From contig OY804576.1 of assembly GCA_963680875.1 (NCBI GenBank), positions 80,108,711 to 80,172,710 of the forward strand: a stretch of DNA of 64,000 nucleotides, in the 5' to 3' direction. The notes under the pieces were generated by a model. It was not told the origin of the DNA and searched no databases. It saw only the letters and a program-made list of their open reading frames with translations. Source of the stretch: Bathymodiolus brooksi (Eukaryota; Mollusca; Bivalvia; Mytilida; Modiolidae). Positions 23,301 to 30,802 of this stretch are shown here, in pieces (within the stretch, counting starts at the first letter, position 1; each line of letters opens with the position of its first letter). The position numbers and the translations under genes were made by a program.

Positions 23301-26300
23301 CTGGAATTTTTAACTCATTCTTTTTGTCTTTTAGAGTAACACAAGAATATAATTGTATTTTAAAGATTAGAAACAAATTCCTGAAATGTACAGATTTCTT
23401 ATGTAGAAACATTTGACAACATTGGTTAAAAGAAAAAACCTGAAGAATTTTAAGTTCTGTGAAACCTTTCAGTCAATCCAATTAAAATTTTTCCTTCTTA
23501 ATTTGAGCCTAGGGGATAAATAACAATTTTGTCGAGTATCTTATACTTAATGAAATTAAAATGGTGGGGTATTTTGGCAGAAATGAGGCGGTAAAATACT
23601 TGAATACTTGCGTTATCAGGAGAGCACTAAACTCTATAGAAGAATCAAGATCATCTAAAATTTGAAAAATTGTTCTCATGCTCTGTGATGGTGTCTTTCA
23701 ACAGTGCAAGCAGCATTGTTTTTTTTTCTATTCTATTTTCTTTTTTTCTTTTTTTGGAGTTAGGATTGCATATGGTCTAAGTATATTCAAATATCAGATG
23801 ACACATTTTTAAATACTTTTCATAATAAGGTGAAAAAACAAATTTAATTAATGTTTTATAAACAAAGTAATGTTGCTTTTGAGAAAAAATGACAAACAAA
23901 ATTTTGCAAAAATGTGTGAATCTTCTAAATCTTAGAATTTTTTTTATTATGGTATTATTTAAATGCAGCCTTAAATGTGAAACCAACAGGTCAGTACTAA
24001 TGTATAATGGTAAAGGGTTATGATAATTGCATGTTAAAGAAATACAACATTACTAAACTATTTAATGATTTTGGTGAAAGGTTGTGATAGATCTACTTCT
24101 ACCAAATACTGGCTTTACTTTACTAGTTTACTTAGTTTAGCGGTCAAATCTCAGAAGATGCTGTTAAGTGGTGTTAAACATCATAATCATAATCATAATC
24201 TTAATTTACTATTTTGTTTTGGCAGTTTCATTTTCTATATAATATTTCTTTGCCTAGTTTGTTCATTTATTCATCCATATTTTGTATATAATTCACCATT
24301 CCTAAGTAATGTAGTTATTATCAAAACAAAGGTTCTCCTCCCTAAGGCATAGGTGACCTCAGCAGATTTTGCTATCACTGTTTATGCACTTGATTTTCTT
24401 GTTCCCAAAGACTTTTAAATGATTTGGTTGTCTAATCTTTTGACTGAGCGTCACCTTATGAAGGTTATTCATTTAACGTGTCATACACACTAATTTATAT
24501 ATCTTTGTTTTTATTAGATCTCACAACTTGGAAAAAAAGATTATTCTGTCTTTTAGTGATTTTTTTATGAAAATGGAAATTGCTGTTAGCCTACCAAAAG
24601 CATTTATGATAGTTCTTTGTCAGAAATAGATCTGGAAATAGCAATCCTTGTATTGTATTTTTAAATTACCTCACAATTTATTCATTTTCAGTTATTTTCC
24701 AAGCCTAGACAGTTTTGTGTTAGTTAGATATATCTATAATGCTACTTGAAAGTGGTTTTTAGGGGTTTTTCCTGTTCAAGAAGCTATGCTTGATCTAATT
24801 CACTATGATGTAACAATGAAGATGATACCTTATTATATTTGCTATTGTATTATAAATGATAACTACATATATTAAACAAGGGAGATAACACATTTAGAAG
24901 AAATGGCATTTTTTGCATTCAAAAATGTTCACCTACATTGTATTTCCTATATTATAAGTTATAGACTAAATTTTATCCCCATAATGCATCTGTTTGTGTC
25001 AAATTGTTTGGAAATAATGCACTTAATGAACAAAAACATAATTTTACGGTGATGTAATGCTTAGCATGAATGATCTGGAATATGTTAGATTGTGGGCGTT
25101 AAACACCATAACCATAACCCCCCCCCCCCCCCCCCCCCCCTTATAAGAAAATGATTTTATTATTTTTCTCTGTAAACCAAAATCATTTGAAAGCAAAAGT
25201 TTCGTGGATTGTTCTCTACAAAATGTATGTTCTTGTTTCAATTAGAAATCCAAGATGGTCAACCAAAATATTATGTGGCCATACTATGGTATGAGTTTGT
25301 CAATGTTGTTCATTGCCACTGTACAAGCATCATCCATCTGTAAGCACAATGGTTATTTACAATAACTTTTGTTCTAGGTGACTTATCCTTCCCCAATTTT
25401 GACCCAAAGATATACAGTTTAACCTGTCCATGTGGTCACCTCTATTAAATAGTTGTCTGCATTGAAAGATCACCTTTTTCTTGTTCTGTAATAGAAAATT
25501 TCATATAAATTGAACCTCATTTAAGTGGTAACCTGTCTTATAAGACCACTTTTTCTTTGTTCCAAAGGTGACCTCTTAAAACAGGTGTCACTGTATGGCA
25601 CTAATTAAAGGTTGGGATTGCACATGGAAAATATGCCCCTACTCATTTCAACACGAGATGCCCAAAGGGGCACAAAATTGTTTCAGTTATTTTGATTTGA
25701 TGTGAATACTGCAATCTGATTGGCTGATCCACCTTGAGCAAAATTGGTTATACTTGATAATCTGGGTTGGTATTGTGACTTCGCTAACATATTCATTCAC
25801 CAATGACAAATTCAAATAGTTCCATGAAATAATCATAATTAAAATCGAGGAATCATTAAATTTTAGTGTAAAGATTAAATTATAAGGAATATGTTCAATT
25901 TTTGAGGAGGTTATACTAGTATAACCTGGTTTGGAACTAGTATAACCTGGCTTTTCATAAAATGCTTAGCGGTTTATTAAGTGTAAACTGCCCCAAACCA
26001 GGTTATATTGTTCAAAAATTGAAAATATTCCTTAAATATTGAGTTTATTTTCCACCTGATTTTGATAAATTTTCTTTGTGTTCCTTTTAGAACCTTTTTA
26101 TATAGTATGCAAAGTGATTTGATGTGGTTCTTTTCATTTCTTAGATAAAAGGGGGTCAAAAGGGACCATCAAATCCAAAAATTTATCTTTTTATTCAAAG
26201 TTGGATATTAATTTTTAGCTCACCTTGCCAAATGCAACGTGAGCTTTTGCTATCATTTGGCGTCCGTCGTCCGTTAACTTTTCACATTTTAATCTTCTCC

Positions 26301-29300
26301 TCTGAGACCCCTTAGCCAAATGAACTGAAACTTGGTAGGAAGCATCTATGGAAGGTCCTCTATAAAGTTTGCTCATTTCGTCCCGATCCATTAACAAACA
26401 TGGCTGCCACAGACAATTCTTGTTTCTGATTGGCCGATTTTTAAAAATCTTCTCGTCTGAAACCGCTTGACCAAATGAACCGAACCTTGATAGGAAGCAT
26501 CTATGGAAGGTCCTCTGTAAAGATTGCTAATTTCATCCCCGATTCGTTAACAAACATGGCCGCCATAGGCGACTCTTGTTTCTGATTGGCTGATTTTAAA
26601 AATTATTCTCCTCTGAAACCGTTTTGCCAAATGAATCGAAACTTGGTAGGAAGCATCTATGGAAGGTCCTCTGTAAAGATTGGTCATTTCGTCCCGATCC
26701 GTTAACAAACATGGCCACCACAGACAATTCTTGTTTCTGATTGGTTGATTTCTAAAAAATCTTCTCCTCTGAAACCGCTTTGCCAAATGAACCGAAACAT
26801 GGTAGGAAGCATCTATGGAAGGAAGGTCCTTTATAAAGTTTGCTAATTTCGTCTCGATCTATTAACAAACATGGCCACCACAGGCGATTCTTGTTTCTGA
26901 TTGGCTGATTTTTTAAATTATTCTCCTCTGAAACAGTTTTGCCAAATGAACCGAAACTTGGTAGAAAGCATCTATGGAAGGTCCTCTATAAAGACTGCTC
27001 ATTTCGTCCAGATCCGTTAACAAACTTAGCCGCCACAGGCAATTCTTGTTTCTGATTGGTCGATTTCCTAAAATCTTCTCCTCTGAAACCGCTTAGCCAA
27101 ATGAACCGAAACTTGGTAGGTATCATCTATGGGCAATCCTCTATAAAGATTGCTCATTTCCTCCCGATCCATTAACAAACAAGGCTGCCACAGGCAATTC
27201 TTGTTTCTGATTGGTCGATTTCTAAAAATCTTCTCCTCTGAAACCGCTTTGCCAAATGAACCGAAACTTGGTAGGAAGCATCTGTGGAAGGTTCTCTATA
27301 AAGTTTGCTCATTTCGTCCCGATCTATTAACAAATATGGCCGCCATAGGCGATTCTTGTTTCTGATTGGCTGATATTTAAAATTCTTCTTCTCTGAAACC
27401 GTTTTGCCAAATGAACCGTAACATGGTAGGAAGTATTTATGGAAGGTTCTCTATGAAAATTGCTCATTTCGTCCTGATCTGTTAACAAACATGGCCACCA
27501 CAGGCAATTCTTGTTTCTGATTGGTCGATTTCTAAAAATCTTCTCCTCTAAAACCGCTTTGCCAAATGAACTGAAACTTGATAGGAAGCATCTATGGAAG
27601 GTCCTCTATAAAGATTGGTAATTTTGTCCCGATCCATTTACAAACATGGCTGCCATAAGCAATTCTTGTTTCTGGTTGGTCGATTCCTAAAAATCTTCTT
27701 CTCTGTAACTGCTTAGCCAAATGAACCAAAATTTGGTGGGAAGCACCTATGGAAGGTTCTGTATTAAGTTTCCTCAAAGCACAATGAAAGGTGAGAGACA
27801 CAGGCTCAGTCCACTGAGCCTCTAGTTTTTTCTTTCTTCTTTATATTCCTCATGAAATCTCTACCTGCCTTTTTTAGTCAGATTTTACTGAGCTATTAAA
27901 GTATTATGGTTTACAATATTAAAAAATCAAAGAGAGCCAAAAAAGACCAATACCAAAAATAACTTTTTTTTTTATTTTAAGTCTGATTTGCATGCAATTT
28001 TTCCCAATGAATTACTCACAAATCTCAGGATTATTCAGACAATGAGAATATGAATAAAAAAACATTTTCTCAGAAAGAATAAAATTGATTGAAGATAGTC
28101 ATCTAGAACTGTTTGAATCCAAATAGTTAAATGATATTCAGATTGTCCTTTGCTATTACCGTAGTATGTGTTTTTAAAGAAAAGAAATATTTATTTTGAA
28201 AATTATGTTAATCGGCACCTTAAATTTTTTTCCAATTTCTCTTCAGACCCAGACATAAATGGACAGATCACAGTTGCTGATTTTAAAAGAGCTGCTAAAA
28301 AAGGTAATGTTATTAGGAAAGGATATGGATGTAAATGAACATGGGAGACTATCCAAGTTTACACTTAGACACAAATTAAAGTAAATGAGCAGTGCTTTTA
28401 TTGCTGTTCTACATTTCACAGTCAAAGTTGTGTCTTCTATAATAAGTATAACTAATACTCTAAAATGAACGTGAAATGGTCCCTAGCTATAGCCTGCAGT
28501 TGATGGTCCCTAGCTATAGCCTGCAGTTGATGGTCCCTAGCTATAGCCTGCAGTTGATGGTATCTAGCTATAGCCTGCAGTTGATGGTCCCTAGCTATAG
28601 CCTGCAGTTGAGGTGAAATGGTCCCTAGCTATAGCCTGCAGTTGAGGTGAAATGGTCCCTAGCTATAGCCTGCAGTTGAGGTGAAATGGTCCCTAGCTAT
28701 AGCCTGCAGTTGAGGTGAAATAGTCCATAGCTATAGCCTGCAGTTGAGGTGAAATGGTCCCTAGCTATAGCCTGCAGTTGATGGTCCCTAGCTATAGCCT
28801 GCAGTTGATGGTCCCTAGCTATAGCTTGCAGTCGATAAAAACTACATCAGGGCAACTTTATCGTTCTGATGTTATTTTTGTCTCTTTTTAAATGACAAGG
28901 CACATTTGTTTTTGAAAATCCTACAAGATCATCATTCTGAAAGTTTTGTCTACATGATCAATTTATACTATGATATTATTATGTGATGATTTTCTTTATT
29001 TGCCTTGTTATTGGTCCAAGGTGAAAAATAAACAGCAAAATTGACAGGAGTTTGAAATTAATTAAAAGAATCCATGGTTCGATTTATCAAAGTTTGGTGC
29101 AATTTCTAATCTTCTTTACAATTATTTTTATTGCATTTGATTTACCTAGTGACGAGCAATCATTCCTAGATTTAGATTAGAAGTAGACAAACATGCCCAT
29201 GCGGTCACCTCTATTAAGCAGTTACCTCTATTAAACAGTCACCTCTATTAAGCAGTCACTTGTATTTAAAGGCCACCCTTTTCTTGTCCCATCATAAAAA

Positions 29301-30802
29301 GTATGATACAAATTAAACCTCTTATTTGTCCCAAGGGTGACCTCGTTATACAGGTTTGACTGTACATGGTTTAACTTTGCAGCATATGACGTCCCAATTA
29401 ATTGGCAAGAGCCATTAGTATCATGAGATATATTTTTTCAGCATTTGATTTACCCTAGTGACAAGCAACCATTCCTAGAGTTAGATATGAAGTACATGGT
29501 TTAACTTTGCAGCATATGATGTACCAATTAATTGGCAAAAATCCATTAGTATCACAAGATATATATTTACAGCATATAATATACCTAGTGACAAGTATTC
29601 ATTTCTAGTCTTGAGTGCGGTAGATCGTAGGTTCGTGCCCTGATTGGGTCAAACCAAAAACTATAAAATTGGTATTTGTTGCTTCTCCGCTAAGCACACG
29701 GCAATTAGTCTATTCGCAGACTGTTGTTTCAGTGAACTGGCACTACAAAAAATCCGACTAAGCGTGTTTGTCTAGTACAAAGCAGACCTCATCATCTCAT
29801 TGAAAATTAACTTGTTCTTGCTATGATATAGCTGTAAAATTGCGGAGTTGGCATTAAACAACAATCACTCACTCATATGTATTTATTTTTACAGCATTTG
29901 ATTTACACAGTGACAAGTATCCGTTTCTAGGTTTAGATCTAATGTACATGTATACTTTGCTCACAGATGGTTATAAGCTCAGACCAAAGACTAAATTAAA
30001 TGTGAGTAAAAAAAATATTTTATTTCAAATCTGATTGGTCCTTTTCAATCAAAACCTTTTTTTTTTTTTACAACTTTTTAAGTTATTCTAGACATGGTAC
30101 ATGCATGTTTTCTCTATATGATTTTTATCATATTTTCTGTGATTCGTTACAAATTGATTTTTGTTCTTCAAGTATTTGTATGAACGACCACTTGAGCTAT
30201 TGTCATTACTTTGTGTCTGTCATTATCATCTGTAACCCCTTCAACATTCTTTGAAAACACTAGGCCAAATTAAAGCAAATCTTAGATAATAATTTTTAGA
30301 CCCCTTTCAAAATTGTGCTGTACAGGCCCTTATACTTCTTTGTCTACCAACTTCAGACGACCCTAAAATAATTTTTAGACCCATTTCAAAATTGTGTAAT
30401 GCAGGCTGTTATACTTCGTCTACCAAATTTTGACCACCCTCAACAAGTTGCAGATTATATCAGAAGTTGTACTACCCTGTTGTGTGAAATTTACCATCAT
30501 ATATATGACTTAAAGAAAGTTTCCAACAAAAGCTTCTTCTCTATTTTAATATGATATATTTTTTTACAGGTTATAAAGAAAATAGACAATATTGAAGTCA
30601 GTTGGGGACTGGGTGCTGCATTTCAACTTTTATCATCGTCTGGTATAATTAGCTGACATCATCCATGATATTAGGAGGGGTTAAAATTCATCATTAAATT
30701 TGAAACATTCCATACTCCATTGATATCAGGCAGCACGAACCAGATCTTCTGGAATCCACGTTGAATCTGTCAACTCATCGCAGATTTTATACCTTGAATA
30801 AA
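8778..30802 (+). CDS. ENTPD5/6-type nucleoside-diphosphatase, 13 exons (474 aa)
   Basis: A complete gene. Exons at 8845-9223 (coding part), 9911-9987, 10411-10554, 11099-11174, 13975-14010, 14972-15057, 17430-17509, 18246-18307, 19636-19720, 21088-21236, 28247-28303, 29895-30001 and 30570-30656 join in frame, all with GT-AG borders. The 474-residue product has a short cytoplasmic N-terminus, one membrane segment (about 35-52) and a GDA1/CD39 domain with all five apyrase conserved regions: DAGSTGSR (109-116), ATAGLRLLP (182-190), DGTDEGVYSW (about 221-230), LDMGGGSTQ (250-258) and FSYFFD (378-383). Family members hydrolyse UDP, GDP or other nucleotides in the secretory pathway or outside the cell. 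The type II anchor and length resemble ENTPD6 (484 aa in human), but ENTPD5 cannot be excluded. One or more 5' non-coding exons lie upstream of the acceptor at 8777. AATAAA at 30797 is a likely poly(A) signal. Confidence 0.93.
9352..9621 (+). mobile_element. SINE family 1 copy, tRNA-derived
   Basis: A box B-like GAGTTCGAATCC lies in the 5' half, followed by a conserved central part (TCCGGTTTCCTCCACCAATA) and a 3' end TTGTTGAAAGTGGCATTAAA. I call this family SINE-1; many copies lie in this window on both strands. The central part may belong to the MetaSINE-type domain, which I cannot check here. Confidence 0.78.
9911..9987 (+). CDS. ENTPD exon 2
   Basis: 26 codons counting the split Gly ([20 protein letters not shown]...KK), between TTTCAG and GTATAT. 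It enters in phase 1 and leaves in phase 0. The PGLS.Y segment is typical of the family between ACR1 and ACR2. Confidence 0.92.
10093..10355 (+). mobile_element. SINE family 1 copy
   Basis: Full-length match to the family described at 9352: GTAGTTGGATATACAACTAC head, GAGTTTGAATCCC box B-like element, Meta-like centre and TTGTTGAAAGTGGCATTAAA end. Confidence 0.78.
10411..10554 (+). CDS. ENTPD exon 3 with ACR2
   Basis: 48 codons, [17 protein letters not shown] ... [12 protein letters not shown] ... NE, phase 0 at both ends. ATAGLRLLP is ACR2. Borders are TTATAG and GTATGT. Confidence 0.95.
10761..10968 (+). mobile_element. SINE family 1 copy, 5'-truncated
   Basis: It starts inside the tRNA-like head (CACTGAAGTTGTGAGTTTGA) and continues to GGCGTTAAACACAATAACC. 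The piece just before it (AAGGTTCTCCTCCCTCAG) belongs to another dispersed repeat, also seen at 24313 and 33352. Confidence 0.72.
11099..11174 (+). CDS. ENTPD exon 4, start of ACR3
   Basis: 25 codons plus one base, [20 protein letters not shown] followed by DGTDE. ACR3 begins at the end and continues in exon 5. Borders are TATATAG and GTAGTT. Confidence 0.92.
11268..11997 (+). mobile_element. Helitron-like element with 160-bp tandem core
   Basis: Four units with a period of about 160 bases (GAGATATTGACTTGAT at 11347, 11506, 11666 and 11825). The units share CCAATGATTTTTGGCCGAGT. The element ends in a short hairpin (TGTCG-TTC-CGACA) followed by TATCTAG and T, which matches Helitron 3' ends (hairpin then CTRR, inserted before T). 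No Rep/helicase is present, so it is non-autonomous. Confidence 0.6.
12003..12152 (+). mobile_element. Fragment of Tigger/pogo-type MITE
   Basis: It begins CAGTGAAACCAGTCTAAATC after a TA and carries the CCGAACCTCC...TTCGGAATTGACAGGTGTTC pattern of related elements. Its right end is replaced by the SINE that follows. Confidence 0.45.
12154..12332 (-). mobile_element. SINE family 1 copy (minus), partial
   Basis: Reverse complement of the family 1 head and centre. Box B is seen as GGGAATCAAACTC on the + strand. The 3' end is missing. Confidence 0.72.
12682..13863. mobile_element. TIR/hairpin-ended element carrying a nested MULE-like copy
   Basis: The left end AAGTCTCCCAAAC and right end GTTTGGGAGACTT are exact 13-base inverted repeats. 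The left end also forms a hairpin with TTTGGAGACTT. Next come a (TTA)n(TTC)n microsatellite and a GGCTGCCA-containing body. The right half is the separate element at 13189-13828. The general plan (5' hairpin, microsatellite, body) resembles Helentron-type elements, but the ends are TIR-like, so the class is open. Confidence 0.6.
13189..13828. mobile_element. MULE-like non-autonomous transposon, copy 1 (640 bp)
   Basis: Flanked by a perfect 9-base direct repeat GGTAGATAG (13180-13188 and 13829-13837). The ends TAGTTCTAATAATA and TAGCTGCAATAATG (reverse of the right end) are imperfect inverted repeats. A second copy with a different 9-base duplication is at 32665-33283. Nine-base duplications point to the Mutator-like superfamily, but no transposase is present to confirm it. 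Confidence 0.7.
13975..14010 (+). CDS. ENTPD exon 5, 36-base microexon completing ACR3
   Basis: Reads [12 protein letters not shown] and completes the (D)EG.(Y/F)SW.T..FL.G block. It is only 36 bases long and was found by frame and motif continuity between exons 4 and 6. Borders are TTACAG and GTAAGT. Both sides are phase 1, so skipping it would keep the frame but remove the catalytic-acid region. Confidence 0.9.
14458..14824 (+). mobile_element. SINE family 2 copy, tRNA-derived
   Basis: The head GCATCGATGGTGTAATGGTT (box A-like) and TGAGTTTGAGCACC (box B-like) resemble a tRNA gene. A ~270-bp body follows and it ends with an (ACTC)n tail. Other copies lie at 18588, 29609, 37231 (-), 37934 and 47579. 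I call this family SINE-2. Confidence 0.8.
14972..15057 (+). CDS. ENTPD exon 6 with ACR4
   Basis: Reads [20 protein letters not shown] and [18 protein letters not shown] is ACR4, the second phosphate-binding loop. Borders are TTGCAG and GTAATA. Phase 1 in, phase 0 out. Confidence 0.95.
15160..15200. repeat. (TA)n microsatellite
   Basis: An alternating TA run next to the SINE family 3 end. The copy at 41136-41297 also has TA runs on both sides, so the SINE seems to carry or target them. Confidence 0.8.
15201..15363 (-). mobile_element. SINE family 3 copy (minus)
   Basis: Close match to 8071-8226: + strand CGTCTGAAAATTAAACCAAA at one end and GGCGCTGGACGTAAGG in reverse at the tRNA-like head. 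The associated tail module follows up to about 15665. Confidence 0.75.
15667..16211 (+). pseudogene. Tigger/pogo-type transposon 5' end with broken transposase start
   Basis: CAGTGCTCCCTCGGTCTATT follows a TA, as in pogo/Tigger ends. At 16066 an ATG begins MSCLKRKRN, then (after an in-frame stop) [20 protein letters not shown], another stop, and [16 protein letters not shown]. This pattern fits the N-terminal helix-turn-helix of CENP-B/Tigger transposases, which binds the element's ends. At least two stops and loss of everything after ~16211 mean it is dead. Confidence 0.65.
16212..17280. other. Intronic repeat-like sequence, incompletely understood
   Basis: It contains AAGATGGCTG motifs like those in the array elements. 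At 16725-16930 is a stretch (GAGCAGGAACTGCTAACCCT ... CCCTTTGGTATCTTC) that I recall as a widespread dispersed repeat in bivalves and other molluscs. A 73-codon frame here (16713-16934) is not protein-like. There are no exons. Confidence 0.4.
17291..17320. repeat. Poly(T) tract
   Basis: About 30 T in a row in ENTPD intron 6, about 110 bases before the acceptor of exon 7. It may be the poly(A) of a minus-strand retroelement, but no body is recognisable to its right. Confidence 0.7.
17430..17509 (+). CDS. ENTPD exon 7
   Basis: Reads [20 protein letters not shown] then ISLYTH, with the Ser split over the next junction. Borders are TTTCAG and GTAAGA. Confidence 0.88.
17687..18202 (+). repeat. 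Degenerate 21-bp minisatellite (TTACATGGCCAATAGGAATT)
   Basis: About 24 variable units of the type TTACATGGCCAATAGGAATT, with occasional inserted TTG or GTGG triplets. The unit is a multiple of three, so it leaves open frames of about 100 codons on both strands that are not genes. It ends about 40 bases before the acceptor of exon 8. Confidence 0.85.
18246..18307 (+). CDS. ENTPD exon 8
   Basis: Reads [20 protein letters not shown] and K. YLGYGL is a conserved stretch after ACR4 in this family. It lies directly after the 21-bp repeat array in intron 7. Borders are TTCTTAG and GTACTG. Confidence 0.9.
18341..18518. mobile_element. Tigger/pogo-type MITE with TA duplication
   Basis: CAGTCAAACTTGTCC at the left and CAGGTTTGACTG at the right are inverted repeats flanked by TA on both sides. 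The interior is nearly palindromic, with repeated (T)TAAGAGGTCACCT motifs. 178 bp, no coding content. Confidence 0.82.
18588..18932 (+). mobile_element. SINE family 2 copy
   Basis: GCATCGGTGATGCAATGGTT head, shared body, and CACTCACTC tail. The box B-like region has lost a few bases (GATCGTGAGTAAAACC). Confidence 0.78.
19636..19720 (+). CDS. ENTPD exon 9
   Basis: Reads [20 protein letters not shown] then FGGVVYNVS. The Cys in RSVCLPP and the W.FGG..Y.V block match ENTPD5/6. Borders are ATTTAG and GTAAGA. Confidence 0.9.
19988..20257 (-). mobile_element. SINE family 1 subfamily B copy with 13-bp TSD
   Basis: Flanked by TGATAGCAATTTG at 19975-19987 and 20258-20270. On the minus strand it begins GGGCCCGGGTGGCCCAATGA and has GGGTTCACGCC as a box B-like element. 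It shares the central and 3' parts of family 1. Another member is at 62174-62448. Confidence 0.85.
20535..20786 (-). mobile_element. SINE family 1 copy (minus)
   Basis: + strand reads GGTGTTTAATGCCACTTTCA ... GGAAACCGGAGTACC ... CACGACCACGAC, a full-length reverse copy of the family. Confidence 0.78.
20874..20980. mobile_element. Short Tigger-type MITE
   Basis: CAGTAGTCCATCTC and GAGGAGGACTACTG are inverted repeats next to TA. 107 bp. Confidence 0.7.
21088..21236 (+). CDS. ENTPD exon 10 with ACR5
   Basis: 50 codons. FNSC supplies the partner Cys for the exon 9 Cys. [19 protein letters not shown] contains ACR5 (FSYFFD). Borders are TTGTAG and GTATGC. A 7.0 kb intron follows. Confidence 0.94.
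22012..22661. mobile_element. hAT-like non-autonomous element with 8-bp TSD
   Basis: GGTGTTCA flanks both sides (22004-22011 and 22662-22669). The ends GTCTGCGAC and GTGCCACAGAC-type are short inverted repeats, followed by CACTAGCCC and its reverse GGGCTAG. The site itself is one of two copies of a ~30-base sequence (GGTGTTCATGAAAGCCTTCT...), so the element landed inside a short tandem duplication. The interior shows no transposase. Confidence 0.6.
23056..23111 (+). CDS. Possible alternative terminal exon of ENTPD
   Basis: A T-rich tract and TATAG acceptor precede 56 bases that continue the phase-1 frame of exon 10 as [18 protein letters not shown] and then stop. Use of this exon would end the protein at about 409 residues, removing the last ~83 residues. 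It could equally be chance: there is no family similarity in the peptide. Confidence 0.25.
24313..24512 (+). repeat. Dispersed repeat with AAGGTTCTCCTCCCT start
   Basis: It shares AAGGTTCTCCTC...CATAGGTGAC and a later CACCTTATGAAGGTTATTC block with 33352-33545, where it directly precedes a Helitron-like array. A short piece is also at 10744-10760. It may be the tail of a retroelement. Confidence 0.6.
25113..25140. repeat. SINE family 1 tail and poly(C) run
   Basis: GGGCGTTAAACACCATAACC (the SINE 1 end, from about 25095) is followed by a run of about 24 C. Only the SINE tail remains; the head is missing. Confidence 0.65.
25415..25593. mobile_element. Tigger/pogo-type MITE
   Basis: CAGTTTAACCTGTCCATGTG and CAGGTGTCACTG at the two ends, with TA outside. 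The body is closely related to 18341-18518 (GGTCACCTCTATTAAA; AAAGGTGACCTCTTAA). Confidence 0.8.
26216..27829 (+). mobile_element. Pearl/Helentron-like element with ~155-bp tandem core, complete
   Basis: The 5' end TAGCTCACCTTGCC forms a hairpin with GGCAA..GTGAGCT-type sequence and is followed by GGCGTCCGTCGTCCGTTAAC. The core is about nine to ten units of ~155 bases (GGTAGGAAGCATCTATGGAA ... TTCTTGTTTCTGATTGG ... TCTTCTCCTCTGAAACCGC). The 3' end is a hairpin AGGCTCAG-TCCA-CTGAGCCT followed at once by CTAG and T, the signature of Helitron-group termini. There is no helicase gene. It lies in ENTPD intron 10. Confidence 0.75.
27830..28246. other. End of ENTPD intron 10, nothing recognised
   Basis: AT-rich sequence up to the acceptor of exon 11. 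No exon or repeat is seen. Confidence 0.5.
28247..28303 (+). CDS. ENTPD exon 11
   Basis: Reads [20 protein letters not shown].....I.V.DF..AA is the usual block after ACR5. Borders are CTTCAG and GTAATG; phase 1 on both sides. Confidence 0.92.
28471..28836 (+). repeat. 27/34-bp minisatellite (TCCCTAGCTATAGCCTGCAG)
   Basis: About 12 units. Two length classes alternate in blocks: TCCCTAGCTATAGCCTGCAG+TTGATGG (27 bp) and the same with an extra AGGTGAA (34 bp). Very little divergence, so it is young or homogenised. It lies in ENTPD intron 11 and CTATAG forms local palindromes. Confidence 0.92.
29133..29609 (+). repeat. Three decayed copies of ENTPD exon 12 5' half in tandem (~130-bp period)
   Basis: Segments at 29133-29183, 29441-29495 and 29570-29609 resemble the start of exon 12 (GCATTTGATTTACCTAGTGAC versus GCATTTGATTTACACAGTGAC). 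Each of the last two is preceded by an acceptor-like CAG. A flanking block (TACATGGTTTAACTTTGCAG, at 29363 and 29493) also repeats with a 130-bp period. A Tigger MITE (29186-29362) and a SINE (29609-29875) interrupt the array. All copies lack the rest of the exon. Confidence 0.75.
29186..29362. mobile_element. Tigger/pogo-type MITE
   Basis: TA-GACAAACATGCCCATGCG at left and CAGGTTTGACTG-TA at right. The body is like the copies at 18341 and 25415. It interrupts the exon 12 pseudo-copy array. Confidence 0.72.
29609..29875 (+). mobile_element. SINE family 2 copy, head truncated
   Basis: It starts within the tRNA-like head at CTTGAGTGCGGTAGATCGTA and ends with the ACAATCACTCACTCA tail, about 20 bases before the acceptor of ENTPD exon 12. 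Confidence 0.75.
29895..30001 (+). CDS. ENTPD exon 12
   Basis: Reads [20 protein letters not shown] then [16 protein letters not shown]. It matches the PF..MDL.Y...LL.DG block of ENTPD5/6, but where vertebrate proteins have Cys in this block (PF(S/L)CMDL) this one has Gly (PFLGLDL). Borders are TTACAG and GTGAGT. Decayed copies of its 5' half lie upstream in the intron. Confidence 0.93.
30570..30656 (+). CDS. ENTPD exon 13, C-terminus
   Basis: Reads [20 protein letters not shown] then LSSSGIIS and TGA. (I/V)(E).SW.LGA.F is the conserved C-terminal block that contacts the nucleotide site. The acceptor is TTTACAG. No KDEL-type signal follows. Confidence 0.94.
   Translation, partial: VIKKIDNIEVSWGLGAAFQLLSSSGIIS
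30797..30802 (+). promoter_or_regulatory. Likely poly(A) signal of ENTPD
   Basis: AATAAA lies 141 bases after the ENTPD stop codon. Other AATAAA copies follow near 31254, so longer 3' ends are possible. Confidence 0.5.

Larger units (their letters stand above)
22690..25079. other. ENTPD intron 10, mostly plain AT-rich sequence
   Basis: Apart from the possible alternative exon at 23056, a (TA)n run near 23131 and a dispersed repeat at 24313-24512, I see no gene, RNA or mobile element here. The short open frames have no protein-like composition. Confidence 0.5.

Noticed and set aside
28471..28836. CRISPR-like array of near-identical repeats
   Set aside because: There are no unique spacers between repeats, the unit length is mixed, and this is an animal intron; it is a minisatellite. 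The same applies to the arrays at 17.7, 42.8 and 59.1 kb.
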